From Actinomadura madurae (GTDB lineage: Bacteria > Actinomycetota > Actinomycetes > Streptosporangiales > Streptosporangiaceae), in contig NZ_FOVH01000003.1 in NCBI RefSeq assembly GCF_900115095.1, forward strand, positions 372,001 to 436,000: a DNA stretch of 64,000 nucleotides, written 5' to 3'. The translations under genes and the position numbers were made by a program. How positions within the stretch are numbered: the first letter of the stretch is position 1; every line of letters starts with the position of its first letter. The notes below the pieces were generated by a model. It saw only the letters and a program-made list of their open reading frames with translations. It had not been told where the DNA came from and did not search any database. Below, one piece after another: positions 1 to 8,925 of this stretch.

Positions 1-282
1 CTGCATCCCGTCGGGGACGCCGGCGACGAGCGCCGGGTCCGCCTTGACGTCCACCAGGTCGTAGCCGAGCGCCCGGAGCCGCGGGTAGTCGGACGGCTCG
101 GTGTTCAGCGCGATCCGGCGGGTCTTGCCGGGTTCGGCGGCCGGCGTGCCCGGTGAGGCGAGCGGGCCCCGGTACGGCCGGTAGCGGTCCGCCCGGTACT
201 GCAGGTAGAAGAGGATGCCGGCCGCCAGGACGACCGTGACCACGACGGCCGAGATCCTGAACCGGACGTCCCGGATGTCCAT
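1..282 (-). CDS. membrane-anchored protein of the polysaccharide operon, 3' end outside window
   Basis: Translating the minus strand from the ATG at 282 gives 94 residues without a stop before the window edge, so only the N-terminus is seen. It begins MDIRDVRFRISAVVVTVVLA, a single membrane-spanning segment (about residues 9-28), followed by an extracytoplasmic Pro/Gly-rich linker and then a more ordered stretch from about residue 52. The gene lies 24 bp downstream of the sugar-phosphate transferase and on the same strand, so it is probably the next gene of the exopolysaccharide operon. An export or wall-linked polysaccharide enzyme would fit, but the family cannot be told from 94 residues. 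Confidence 0.7.
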   Translation of the reverse strand, partial: MDIRDVRFRISAVVVTVVLAAGILFYLQYRADRYRPYRGPLASPGTPAAEPGKTRRIALNTEPSDYPRLRALGYDLVDVKADPALVAGVPDGMQ

Positions 283-306
283 GACGTCACTCCCCGATGG
301 TGGTGG

Positions 307-1041
307 TCAGGCGGCGGAGCCGGGCTCCTCCGCGGTGCGCCGCGCCGCGTCCTGGGCGTCCTTGACGCCCCCGGCGACCTGCACCGGGAGGGGCGGGACC
401 GGGATGCGGAGGATGTGCTTCACCGTGTCCCAGAGCGCGCCGAGCGTGGCGCGCATCGACGGGTCCCGCAGGTAGACGGCGTCGACGGCGATCCGCGCCG
501 GGACGATCCGCTCGATGTAGTTGACGAGGTCGACCTCCTCGCCGGGACCGAGCACGTCGAAGTCGCGGAACCGCACCTCCGACAGGCCGGTCAGCCCCGG
601 CCGGTGGTCGAAGATCCACCGGCTGGCCGCGTCGTAGTGCACGGCGAGGTCGTAGGTCTCCGGGCGCGGCCCGACGAGCGTCATCTGGCCGCGCAGCACG
701 TTCACCAGCTGCGGCAGCTCGTCCAGCGACCACTGGCGCATCAGCTTGCCGACCTTCGTCAGCCGCGGGTCGCAGTTGGCGGTGACGGTGAGGCCGCCGA
801 CGCCCTGCCGCATCGTCCGGAACTTGTACATGACGAACGGCCGCCCGCCCTGCCCGACGCGGGTCTGCCGGAACACCCCGGGCCCGGGGCTGGACAGCCG
901 CACCAGCAGGAAGAGGAGCAGCAGCGGGACGCTGAGCAGCAGCAGCCCGGTGACCGCGCCGGCGATGTCCAGGACGCGGCGCGCCGCGGACGGGGGGACG
1001 CCGTCGGACGGGTCGACGGGACGGCTCACGAGCTCGGACAT
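307..1041 (-). CDS. undecaprenyl-phosphate sugar-1-phosphate transferase (bacterial sugar transferase family)
   Basis: The 244-residue product matches the short WcaJ/PglC-type catalytic core. It has one N-terminal hydrophobic hairpin (about residues 28-48, LLLLSVPLLLLFLLVRL), then the family signature YKFRTM (about 72-77), the SLDELPQLVNVLRGQM block and the VGPRPE motif. These enzymes move a sugar-1-phosphate from a nucleotide sugar to undecaprenyl phosphate at the cytoplasmic membrane and so start repeat-unit assembly. The ATG at 1041 begins MSELVSRPV, 5 bp after the stop of the upstream flippase ORF, which supports this start over longer readings. It lacks the multi-span N-terminal domain of full-length WbaP/WcaJ proteins, as PglC-type enzymes do. 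Confidence 0.9.
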   Translation of the reverse strand: MSELVSRPVDPSDGVPPSAARRVLDIAGAVTGLLLLSVPLLLLFLLVRLSSPGPGVFRQTRVGQGGRPFVMYKFRTMRQGVGGLTVTANCDPRLTKVGKLMRQWSLDELPQLVNVLRGQMTLVGPRPETYDLAVHYDAASRWIFDHRPGLTGLSEVRFRDFDVLGPGEEVDLVNYIERIVPARIAVDAVYLRDPSMRATLGALWDTVKHILRIPVPPLPVQVAGGVKDAQDAARRTAEEPGSAA

Positions 1042-1046
1042 GTCGG

Positions 1047-3887
1047 TCACCCCTTGTCTACGGGTGCGGGGCCTTGGGTCGCGGGTGCCGTGGCCGCGGT
1101 GGCCCCGGCCCCGGCGTTCTTGACGTGCTGGAACCAGACGAGGAGCGCGGCGGTGGTGGCGACGAACGACAGGGACGTGGCGATCGCGGCGCCGATCGCG
1201 CCGTGCGCGGGAATCAGGACCGCGCCGAGGATGACGACGACGACCAGGCCGATGCCCTGCCCGGTGGAGGCGGCGCCGGGGCGCCCGACCCCGTAGAGGT
1301 AGGCCATGACGAGTCCGGTGACGCCGAACGTGACGACGCCCGCGAGCCTGATGTAGGTGGGCACGACGGCGTCGTCGAACACGTCCCCGAAGACCCAGGG
1401 CAAAGCGGTCCCGGCGATGAGGGCGAGGGGCAGCGCGGCCAGCGCGGACACGGCGAGCGCCGGCAGGATGAGGCGGGACGTCCGTCTCGTCGCGGTCTCC
1501 CGGTCCTCCTTCGCGAAGTCGGGGTACAGGACGTAGTTCACCGCGAGCCCCGGCAGCTGCACCAGCTCGGCGAACTTGCTCGCGACCGTGTAGACGCCGA
1601 GGACCTTCGGGCCGGCGAGCGCGCCGAGCAGCGCCATGTCGAACCGGAGCTGGAGCAGGTCGATGAGCTGGCCGAGGTAGCCGCGGAACCCGTATCCGGC
1701 GATGGACCGGCCGAGCCGCCGGTCGGGGCGTCCCCACCCGGCGAAGAACCCGCGCCGCGCGAGGCGCCGGACGATCCACGCGGCGGCGGCGACGTCGGCG
1801 AGCACCAGCCCGGTGATCAGCGCGCCGGGCCCGTACCAGCCGGTCAGGATCACCAGGTAGATCGGCAGGAACACGAACTCCTCGACGGCGATGGCGAGGC
1901 TCGCGCCGGGCTGGTCGTCGGTGCCCTGGAGCAGCCCCTTGCCGACCGAGACGAACCCCTGCGTGAACGACGGCGCGGCGGCGGCGATCGCGACCCAGAT
2001 GCCGAACGACTTGAAGAACACCAGGTAGATGAGCGGGCTGAGGGCCAGCCAGGCGAACCCGGAGATCGTCGCGCCGATCACGGTCAGCCACGCCAGCGTG
2101 GGCCGCACCCGGCTCTGGTCGTAGTCGGGGCGGGCGAGGAAGAACGGCGCGGCGCCGGGCAGCCCGGCGCTGGACAGCTGGCAGAGCAGTCCCGGCAGGA
2201 TCCGGACGAGCGTGAACGCCCCGACGAGCTTCGGCCCGCCGATCCGCGCGACCATGATCGTCGCGATGCCGAGCGAGGCGAGCGCCCCGATCCGTCCCGC
2301 CATGTTCCCCGCCACCAGCGCCAGCAGGCGCCGCCTGATCGCCCTGCCCCGGGGATCGCGACCGGAGGGAGGCGGCTCGTCCTCGACGGGCAGTGTGGCG
2401 ACCGCCGTCTCACTCCCGCCCTCCGCACGAGCGGGTTCCGGCGGTTTCGGAGAGGGCGCCTTGGCAAGGGGCACGGCCTCATCGCTCTTGGGCGGCGACC
2501 CCGGCCCCGGATCACGGTCCGGGCGGCCGGAGGGCGCTCTGGGCCCGGGGGCCGCACGGCGTCCCGCCCGCGATGGGGGCGCCAAGAGGCCGCCTCCTTG
2601 GGCGGATCGAGACAGGTCCAGCGCTGCTATCAGGCCGAACACGGCCCAGCCGTGGCGGTAGTGGAGGGTCTCGTAGAAGAGGCCCGAGATGAGGAAGACG
2701 GCGATGAGCGCGCCGAACAGTTCGGGTCGCGGCACGAGCCGCGCGTACTCGCCGGTCAGCGCGTTCCGCCGGGCGATCCGCACGCACTTCAGCAGCAGCA
2801 CGAACACGAGCACGATGAGCGCGACGCCCCCGAGGAAGCCGCGTTCGAGGACGGAGGCGACGTAGTCGTTGTGCGCCTCCCGCACATAGGTCTCCTGCCG
2901 GACCAGCATCTCCTTCTCGGTCTGGCCGGGACCGATGCCCCACGGGTGCGTCTGCTCCTCGATCATCTGGATGGTGGTGGCGAGGACGGTGCTGCGGGAG
3001 TTCGTGCTCTCCCCGGTCGTCCGGCCGATGGAGTCGCGCAGGATGGGGGACGTCTGGCTGGCCTGGTCCAGCAGCGGCTGGATGTTCACCTGCGTGACGA
3101 CCGTGACGCCCGCCCCGCCGACGAACACGGCGAACGCGCCGATGGCGATCGCGTGGTGCGCCCTGCCCTCGCGGACCAGCCGGAACAGGTGGCCGAGCAG
3201 GATCGCGATGATGAGCGCGAGCAGCCCGCCGTTGGAGCCGGTGAGGAGCTCGGCGGTGAGCAGGATCCCGCAGACGGCCCACCGCCGCCACGCCGTCCCC
3301 GGGTAGCGGGTCGCGCGGGCGATGAAGAAGATGCAGATGAACCAGTTGGACGCGTAGTTGGCATCGCCGAACGTGAACATCGCCCGCTCGCCGTCGACCT
3401 GCTTGCCGGAGAGCGCGTCCAGGCCCAGCACGAAGCCGGTGATCATGACGAGGGCGTAGCACGTCCCGATGGCGACGAAGGCGCGGAGCGCGACCCGCAG
3501 CAGGGACGGGTCGCGGCCGAGGTTGGCGAGGCTCACCCCCCACAGCAGCACGAACAGGTCCTTGACCAGGGTCAGCGCGCCGGCGTCGTTGACGATGGCC
3601 GCGATGCCGCCCGCGATGATCGTCAGCAGCGTGGGGATGAGGAACGGCCACCGGACGGGCAGCTTGCGCGTGCCCGCCCACAGCATCGCCACCGCGGTGA
3701 CGCCGATGAGCGCGAGGTCGGGCAGCCCGGTGTTGCCGGGGCCCGGCGGCAGCCCGAACGGCATCAGCATCGGCAGCGAGGCGATCCCCCCGACCAGCAC
3801 GACGGTCGTCAGCCGCGCGCCGCGCTTGAGCGGCGCGGGCGCCCGCTCGGCGCCGCCGCGCGCGGGGGCCTCGATGGTCGCGGTCAT
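1047..3887 (-). CDS. Wzy-like O-antigen polymerase fused in frame to a Wzx-like flippase
   Basis: One uninterrupted frame of 946 residues. Residues about 28-430 form a polytopic O-antigen ligase/polymerase-like domain, with many TM segments and a periplasmic loop containing HPWGIGPGQTEKEM and REAHNDYVASVLERGF, as in WaaL/Wzy proteins. Residues about 425-510 are a Pro/Ala/Arg-rich linker. Residues about 515-925 are a second polytopic domain of the MOP/Wzx (oligosaccharide flippase) type. Together they would flip and polymerise lipid-linked repeat units. The ATG at 3887 overlaps the glycosyltransferase stop (ATGA). I saw no internal stop and no convincing ribosome-binding site in the linker, though an internal GTG start making two proteins cannot be excluded. 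Confidence 0.8.
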   Translation of the reverse strand: MTATIEAPARGGAERAPAPLKRGARLTTVVLVGGIASLPMLMPFGLPPGPGNTGLPDLALIGVTAVAMLWAGTRKLPVRWPFLIPTLLTIIAGGIAAIVNDAGALTLVKDLFVLLWGVSLANLGRDPSLLRVALRAFVAIGTCYALVMITGFVLGLDALSGKQVDGERAMFTFGDANYASNWFICIFFIARATRYPGTAWRRWAVCGILLTAELLTGSNGGLLALIIAILLGHLFRLVREGRAHHAIAIGAFAVFVGGAGVTVVTQVNIQPLLDQASQTSPILRDSIGRTTGESTNSRSTVLATTIQMIEEQTHPWGIGPGQTEKEMLVRQETYVREAHNDYVASVLERGFLGGVALIVLVFVLLLKCVRIARRNALTGEYARLVPRPELFGALIAVFLISGLFYETLHYRHGWAVFGLIAALDLSRSAQGGGLLAPPSRAGRRAAPGPRAPSGRPDRDPGPGSPPKSDEAVPLAKAPSPKPPEPARAEGGSETAVATLPVEDEPPPSGRDPRGRAIRRRLLALVAGNMAGRIGALASLGIATIMVARIGGPKLVGAFTLVRILPGLLCQLSSAGLPGAAPFFLARPDYDQSRVRPTLAWLTVIGATISGFAWLALSPLIYLVFFKSFGIWVAIAAAAPSFTQGFVSVGKGLLQGTDDQPGASLAIAVEEFVFLPIYLVILTGWYGPGALITGLVLADVAAAAWIVRRLARRGFFAGWGRPDRRLGRSIAGYGFRGYLGQLIDLLQLRFDMALLGALAGPKVLGVYTVASKFAELVQLPGLAVNYVLYPDFAKEDRETATRRTSRLILPALAVSALAALPLALIAGTALPWVFGDVFDDAVVPTYIRLAGVVTFGVTGLVMAYLYGVGRPGAASTGQGIGLVVVVILGAVLIPAHGAIGAAIATSLSFVATTAALLVWFQHVKNAGAGATAATAPATQGPAPVDKG

Positions 3888-5110
3888 GGGCGCCTGGAGT
3901 TCCCGCGGTAGGTCTCGTCGAGGACGGTCCCGAGATGCTCGGGCGAGAACCACTCGCCCACCCGGGCGCGGGCGCGCCCGGCCATCCGCGCGGCGGCGGC
4001 CGGGTCGTCCAGCAGCGCCGACACGGCCGCGGCGAGCCCGTCCGGGTCCTCGGGCGGGACGAGCATGCCGGTCTCGCCGGCGAGCACCAGGTCCTGGTTG
4101 GACGGGACGGCCGTCGCGACCAGGGGGATCCCCGCGCCGACCGCCTCGACCAGCACGCAGGGCAGCCCCTCCCACCGGCTGGCCATCGCCATCACGTCGA
4201 ACGCGGGCAGCACGTCGGCGATGTCGTCGCGGTGCCCGAGCCAGCGCATCCGCTCGCCGATGCCGAGTTTCGCGGTGAGCCTCTCCAGCTCCTCCGCCAT
4301 GGGCCCGCCGCCGGCCCACAGCCCGAACACGTCGTCGGGCAGCCGGGCGATCGCCTTCGCGAAGATCTCCGGGCCCTTCTGGAACGTCAGCCGGCCGATC
4401 GACCCGACGACCTTCACGCCGAGCGGCAGGTCGAGGCGGCGGCGGGCCTGGGCGCGGGAGCCGGGCGCGGTCGCGTAGGCGTCCACGTCCACGGCGGGCC
4501 ACGACAGCCGCACCCGCTCCGGCGACGTCAGCCCGAGCCGCAGCGCCGTCGTCACGGTCTCCGAGCCGATCGCGAGGAACGCGTCCGTGCGCTTGGAGGC
4601 GATCCGTTCGAGGCCTATGTATACGCGTCGCCGCGCCCACGACTGGAACTCGTTGAACGGGAACCCGTGCCAGGTGTGGACGATGCGGGGCACGCCCGCG
4701 CGGGCCGCCGCGACCCGTCCGATCACGCCGCCCTTCGCGCTGTGGGTGTGGACGACGTCGTAGCGGCCCTCGGCCAGCACGCGGGTCAGCGTGCGCAGCG
4801 CGGCCAGGTCGTCGCGCGGCGAGATCTGCGGCACCAGCGGCCCCACCTGGACGATCTCCATCCCGGCCGCGTACGCCCGGGGGGTGAGGTCACCGGCGGC
4901 GGCGTTGGCCACGGCCTCGTCCCCGAAGAGGACGCCGTTGCCGGTGGACGAGGCCGTGCTGTCCATGCCGACGCCGCCGGTGACGATCGCGCGCTCGTAG
5001 TCGCCGTCCGGGAGGGCCAGCGCACCGTTCAGCGCGACCTGGCCGGCGCCCCCGTTGAACCGGGTGATCACCGTGGCGACTCTGAGCTTCCTGGTCGTAC
5101 TCACGTGCAC
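3884..5110 (-). CDS. glycosyltransferase family 4 (GT-B fold)
   Basis: The 408-residue protein has two Rossmann-like halves. The N-terminal half holds the acceptor-side glycine stretch (TRFNGGAGQVALN) and YDVVHTHSAKGG. The C-terminal half holds GSIGRLTFQKGPEIF and the donor-binding E-x7-E region in SRWEGLPCVLVEAVGAG, which is typical of GT4 retaining enzymes. It should add a sugar to the lipid-linked intermediate on the cytoplasmic face. The start is GTG at 5110 (reads VHVSTTRK); a second GTG six bases later is equally possible. It lies 3 bp downstream of the SDR gene and overlaps the next gene by ATGA. The donor sugar cannot be inferred. Confidence 0.88.
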   Translation of the reverse strand: MHVSTTRKLRVATVITRFNGGAGQVALNGALALPDGDYERAIVTGGVGMDSTASSTGNGVLFGDEAVANAAAGDLTPRAYAAGMEIVQVGPLVPQISPRDDLAALRTLTRVLAEGRYDVVHTHSAKGGVIGRVAAARAGVPRIVHTWHGFPFNEFQSWARRRVYIGLERIASKRTDAFLAIGSETVTTALRLGLTSPERVRLSWPAVDVDAYATAPGSRAQARRRLDLPLGVKVVGSIGRLTFQKGPEIFAKAIARLPDDVFGLWAGGGPMAEELERLTAKLGIGERMRWLGHRDDIADVLPAFDVMAMASRWEGLPCVLVEAVGAGIPLVATAVPSNQDLVLAGETGMLVPPEDPDGLAAAVSALLDDPAAAARMAGRARARVGEWFSPEHLGTVLDETYRGNSRRP

Positions 5111-5113
5111 ACC

Positions 5114-6289
5114 TCACAGGCCGGGTGGGTCGGGGCTGCACCCCGCGTCGCAGAGGCAGGACGGGCCGGGCGGCGGGGGGTCGCCGGACGGTTCCGGGCG
5201 CCGGGCCGGGTGGTACTCGGGCAGCAGCCGGCGCAGCAGCAGCCGCACGGCGCCGTCGTCGCCGGCGCCGGCCGCGGCCTCCAGCTCGTCCAGCAGCTGC
5301 GGCAGCCCGGCGGGCGGCGCGGCCGGGCGGGTCGCCCAGATCTTCGGGTGGGCGGTGCGGATCCGGCGCTCGGAGTCGGCGAACACCTTCTCCGCGAGCT
5401 TCTCGCCGGGGCCGAGGCCGCTGAACCGGATCGTCACCTCCGGCAGCCGGAGCTGCTCGGCGTACCGGTGCACGAGGTCGATCACCGGGACGGGCCGGCC
5501 CATGTCGAGGACGAACGTCTCCGCCTCCTCCGCCATCGCCGCGGCCTCGATCAGCAGCCCCGCGGCCTCCTCCACCGTCATGAAGTGGCGGGCGACCTCC
5601 GGGTGGGTGATCGTGACGACCTCGCCGGAGGCGATGCGGTGCGCGAGCAGGTCCAGCAGCGGGCCCGCCGTGCCGAGCACGTTGCCGACGCGGACGGCGG
5701 CGAAGCAGGTCGGGCCGCCCGTCGCCGTCCGCAGCAGCAGCTCGCCGAGCCGCATCGTCGCGCCGAACACCGACGTCGGGTCGGCGGCCTTGTCGGACGA
5801 GACGAGCACGAGCCGCTCCACGCCGTGCCGCACCGCGCCGTCGATGAGGTGCCGGGTGCCGAGGACGTTCACCGCGACGCCCCGGCACGGGTCCCGCTCG
5901 ACGTCCGCCAGCGCGTTCCGCCCGGCCATGTGGAAGACCAGGTCGGGCCGGGCGTCCCGGAGGATCCGGTCCACCCGGCGCTCGTCCCGGACGTCGGCCC
6001 GCGCGGCCGTGACGCCCGGCAGCGCCCGGCGCAGCCGCGCCAGCCCGGCGCCGTCCCGGTCGACCAGGCACAGCGCGGCCGGTTCCAGCCGCTGCACCTG
6101 GTGGCACAGCGCCCGGCCGACCGTCCCGCACGCCCCGGTGACCAGCACCCGCCGGCCCCGCACGAGCCGCCGCCCGCGATGCCCCGCCATGACGACCTCG
6201 TCCCGTCCCATCAGCAGGGCCAGCGGGCTGGCCGGGACCGCGGCGGGGGGTGCGGCCCCGGTGCGGCGGCGCGGCAGGAACCTTCGCAC
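5114..6289 (-). CDS. CapD/FlaA1-like NAD-dependent SDR (nucleotide-sugar 4,6-dehydratase or epimerase)
   Basis: The 391-residue product is a soluble polysaccharide-biosynthesis SDR. The Rossmann glycine motif is VLVTGACGTVG (about residues 50-60); DVRDE and FHMAGRNALADVE follow, then the SSDKAADP segment seen in CapD-like enzymes and a conserved FSGLGPGEKLAEKVF block. It lacks the membrane helices of long CapD proteins. In this family the catalytic Tyr/Met-x3-Lys is replaced in some branches; here the stretch after SSDKAADPTSVFGATMRLGE has Met where Tyr is usual, as in FlaA1-type dehydratases. The C-terminus ends in a Pro/Cys-rich tail (PSCLCDAGC). Start: GTG at 6289, two bases after the aminotransferase stop. 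It probably supplies the deoxy keto sugar used by the neighbouring aminotransferase. Confidence 0.82.
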   Translation of the reverse strand: MRRFLPRRRTGAAPPAAVPASPLALLMGRDEVVMAGHRGRRLVRGRRVLVTGACGTVGRALCHQVQRLEPAALCLVDRDGAGLARLRRALPGVTAARADVRDERRVDRILRDARPDLVFHMAGRNALADVERDPCRGVAVNVLGTRHLIDGAVRHGVERLVLVSSDKAADPTSVFGATMRLGELLLRTATGGPTCFAAVRVGNVLGTAGPLLDLLAHRIASGEVVTITHPEVARHFMTVEEAAGLLIEAAAMAEEAETFVLDMGRPVPVIDLVHRYAEQLRLPEVTIRFSGLGPGEKLAEKVFADSERRIRTAHPKIWATRPAAPPAGLPQLLDELEAAAGAGDDGAVRLLLRRLLPEYHPARRPEPSGDPPPPGPSCLCDAGCSPDPPGL

Positions 6290-6291
6290 GA

Positions 6292-7437
6292 TCAGCTCCG
6301 GGTCCGCAGGGCCTCGGTGAGTGCGGACACGACGCGGTCCCGGCCGTCGGCCGTCAGACCCGGGTACAGCGGCAGCGACAGCAGCTCCTCGCCGACCCGG
6401 TCGGTCACCGGCACCTGCGCGCACTCCTCCGCGCCCAGGATCTCCAGGTAGGCCGTCATCTGGTTCGCCGGGATGAAGTGGACGGAGGTCGCGACGCCCG
6501 CCGCCTCCAGCCGCGCGCTGATCGCGTCCCGGTCCTGCACCCGCACCTGGTAGAGGTGCCAGGCGTGCTGGACGCCGTCGAGGTCCCGCTGCGGCAGGAC
6601 GAGGCCGGGCAGCCCGCGCAGCGCCTCGTCGTACGCCGCGACGATCTCGGCGCGCCGCTCCTGCCACCCCGGGAGCGCGGCGAGCTGCGCCCGCCCGATC
6701 GCCGCCTGGACGTCGGTCATGTTGGCCTTCAACCCGACCGTCTTCACGTCGTACCGCCAGCTTCCGCCCGGCAGGTACCGCTTCCAGGAGTCCTTGCTCA
6801 TCCCGTGCATCCGCATCGCGCGGACCCGGTCGGCGAACTCCTGGTCGGACGACGCCACCGCGCCGCCCTCGCCGATCGGCATGTTCTTCGTCGCGTAGAA
6901 GGAGAAGCAGGCCGCGAACGACTCCGATCCGACGGGCTTTCCGTCCCGCCCGGCGCCGGGGCCGTGCGCCGCGTCCTCGACGACCCGCGTCCGGTCGAGG
7001 CCGGCCGCCTCGGCGAGCGCCGGGACGTCCACCGGGTAGCCGCCCTGGTTCTGCACGATCATCGCGGCGGGCGCGCAGCGCCCCGCCGCCGCCGCGACCG
7101 TCTCCGGGCTCGGGACGAGCGTGTCCTCGTCGATGTCGACCAGCACCGGCCGCAGGCCCGCGTGCAGGATCGCGTTGATCGCGCCGCAGAACGTGAGGCT
7201 GGGCGTCAGCACCGCCGACCCCGGCGGCAGGTCCAGCGCGCGCAGGCACAGCTCCAGCGCGGTCGTGCACGAGGCGACCGCGACGACGTGCGCGGCGCCG
7301 AGGTGGTCGGCGAACTCCTGCTCGAACGCGGCCGTCTGCGGCCCCGTCGTGATCCAGCCCGAGTCGAGCACCTTGACGACGGCGTCGGACACCTCGCCGG
7401 ACACCGACGGGATCGTGAACGGTACGGACGAACTCAT
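6292..7437 (-). CDS. DegT/DnrJ/EryC1/StrS-family sugar aminotransferase
   Basis: The 381-residue protein is a PLP-dependent type I fold aminotransferase acting on nucleotide-linked keto sugars. Visible motifs are SCTTALELCLRAL near residue 57, VVEDAAHGPGAGRDGKPVG (Asp binding the pyridinium nitrogen), and SFYATKNMPIGEGGAV, where the Lys is the predicted Schiff-base residue. Length and motif order match PglE/ArnB/RfbE enzymes. It sits between the chain-length protein and the CapD-like SDR, a usual pair for making amino-deoxy sugars. The start ATG at 7437 lies 3 bp after the previous stop. Confidence 0.9.
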   Translation of the reverse strand: MSSSVPFTIPSVSGEVSDAVVKVLDSGWITTGPQTAAFEQEFADHLGAAHVVAVASCTTALELCLRALDLPPGSAVLTPSLTFCGAINAILHAGLRPVLVDIDEDTLVPSPETVAAAAGRCAPAAMIVQNQGGYPVDVPALAEAAGLDRTRVVEDAAHGPGAGRDGKPVGSESFAACFSFYATKNMPIGEGGAVASSDQEFADRVRAMRMHGMSKDSWKRYLPGGSWRYDVKTVGLKANMTDVQAAIGRAQLAALPGWQERRAEIVAAYDEALRGLPGLVLPQRDLDGVQHAWHLYQVRVQDRDAISARLEAAGVATSVHFIPANQMTAYLEILGAEECAQVPVTDRVGEELLSLPLYPGLTADGRDRVVSALTEALRTRS

Positions 7438-7440
7438 CTG

Positions 7441-8817
7441 CTACCCCTTGATCTTCCGGGACGTGGCGACGACGCCGAGCAGCGGCCAGCCGGACGCGGT
7501 GACGAGGTCGCGGACGGTCTCCAGCCCCGACACCCGCGTCACCGGCCCGACCACGACCACCACGCCGACCTCCTCGTCCGAGCCCGGATCGATGTCCTCG
7601 AACGCGTGCACATGGCAGAGCTGGCGGAGCGGGACCGGCTGGGTGACCTCCGAGGGGGACACCTCGGCCGACTTCTTCGACATCACGGCGGTGCCGCCGG
7701 CGCGGACGACGGACGTGCTCTTCGTGCCGCCGCCGGGCCCGCCGCTGTTGAGGGACGGCCCGTCCGGCCGCTCACCGTCGCCGCCCTCGCCCTCGCCGGC
7801 GTCGCCGGGCCGGCCGCGTCCCGGCCGCGCCTTGACGACCTTCGTCTCGTCCCCGTACACGGCCGCGGCGATCGAGGACACCAGCTCGGCCGGCAGCGGC
7901 CCCGGCGCGCCGACCAGCGTGACCCGCCCGACGCCCTCCTTCTTCGCGGCCAGCCGGATGCGGCGGCCGAGGTCGGCGAGGCGCGCCGGTCCCTTGTCGG
8001 ACCAGCCGAGCAGCGGCACCCCGAGCCGCCGCGCGACCCGCCGCTGCCCCGGGATCGTGGGCCGGACCATCTCCGTCACGACCGCGATCAGGATCCCGCC
8101 GATCAGCCCGACCAGCCCCGCGATCGCCGCCATCATCACGACCGGGTTCGTCCGCGGCGCCAGCACCGCCGGCTGCACCACCGACGCCGTCCCCGACTGC
8201 GACAGCTGCGTCTGCAGATCCGACCGGTTCGACCGCAGGTCGGTCAGCTCGGCCTGCACCCGCTCCCGCTCGTTCGCGGCGCCGATGTCGGGGTTCGGCT
8301 GCGCGCCGGCCCGCCGCGACAGCGGGCCGAGCTTCTTCTCCAGCGACCGGACGCGCTTGTCGATGTCGTCCATCTGCTGCTTGATCGAGCCCTGGTTGGA
8401 ATCGTTGATCTCCTTGACGACCGCGGCGCCGATCGCGTCGGTGAGCCGCCGCGCCACGCCCGGGTCGGCGTCCTTCACCGACAGCTGCACGACCGTGGAC
8501 GTGCCGAGCCCGGTCACCTCGATCGCCTTGGCGACCTTGACCGTCGGCCGGTTCACCTTCTGCTGCCCGAGCACCTCGCGCAGCAGGTTCTCGCTGGTCG
8601 CGAACGCCTTCACCTGGCTGACCACGATGGACACGCCCGCGTCCCCGGGCGCCGCGTCGGTCGCCCTGCTGCTCGCCTGCAGCCGCGACTGCGCGACGTA
8701 CGGCGGTTCCTTCCCGCTCATCACGACCCCGACCAGCAGCAGCGGAAGAACCGTCATGGCCAGCAGCAGGGCCCAGTAGCTGCGCACCACCCGGGCGGCG
8801 ACTTCGTCGATCTCCAC
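7441..8817 (-). CDS. Wzz/CpsC-like chain-length protein with a degenerate tyrosine-kinase-like C-terminal domain
   Basis: The 458-residue protein has TM1 at about residues 13-34, an extracytoplasmic stretch with a coiled coil (about 135-205, QQMDDIDKRVRSLEKKL), TM2 at about 225-250, and a cytoplasmic C-terminal domain. That domain resembles the BY-kinase nucleotide-binding fold, but the expected GKT/S P-loop is replaced by LVGAPGPLPAELVSS, and no C-terminal Tyr cluster is seen. It probably controls polysaccharide chain length without kinase activity. A Gly/Asp/Glu-rich insertion lies at about 320-360. GTG start at 8817; first gene of the minus-strand operon. Confidence 0.8.
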   Translation of the reverse strand: MEIDEVAARVVRSYWALLLAMTVLPLLLVGVVMSGKEPPYVAQSRLQASSRATDAAPGDAGVSIVVSQVKAFATSENLLREVLGQQKVNRPTVKVAKAIEVTGLGTSTVVQLSVKDADPGVARRLTDAIGAAVVKEINDSNQGSIKQQMDDIDKRVRSLEKKLGPLSRRAGAQPNPDIGAANERERVQAELTDLRSNRSDLQTQLSQSGTASVVQPAVLAPRTNPVVMMAAIAGLVGLIGGILIAVVTEMVRPTIPGQRRVARRLGVPLLGWSDKGPARLADLGRRIRLAAKKEGVGRVTLVGAPGPLPAELVSSIAAAVYGDETKVVKARPGRGRPGDAGEGEGGDGERPDGPSLNSGGPGGGTKSTSVVRAGGTAVMSKKSAEVSPSEVTQPVPLRQLCHVHAFEDIDPGSDEEVGVVVVVGPVTRVSGLETVRDLVTASGWPLLGVVATSRKIKG

Positions 8818-8925
8818 GATCTACCCTCCGGCTTCGTCACGGCGAGCGTAGGAAGACCCGTCGGCGGAGCAATCGCCCAAAAGACGACCCCGCCCTACGC
8901 CGTTTGCATCAGGGCGGACGCCCGG

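Noticed and set aside
1074..3911. 945-codon plus-strand frame opposite the polymerase/flippase
   Set aside because: Its product is Asp/Glu/Arg/Gly-rich with no TM segments or motifs, a usual shadow in very GC-rich DNA.
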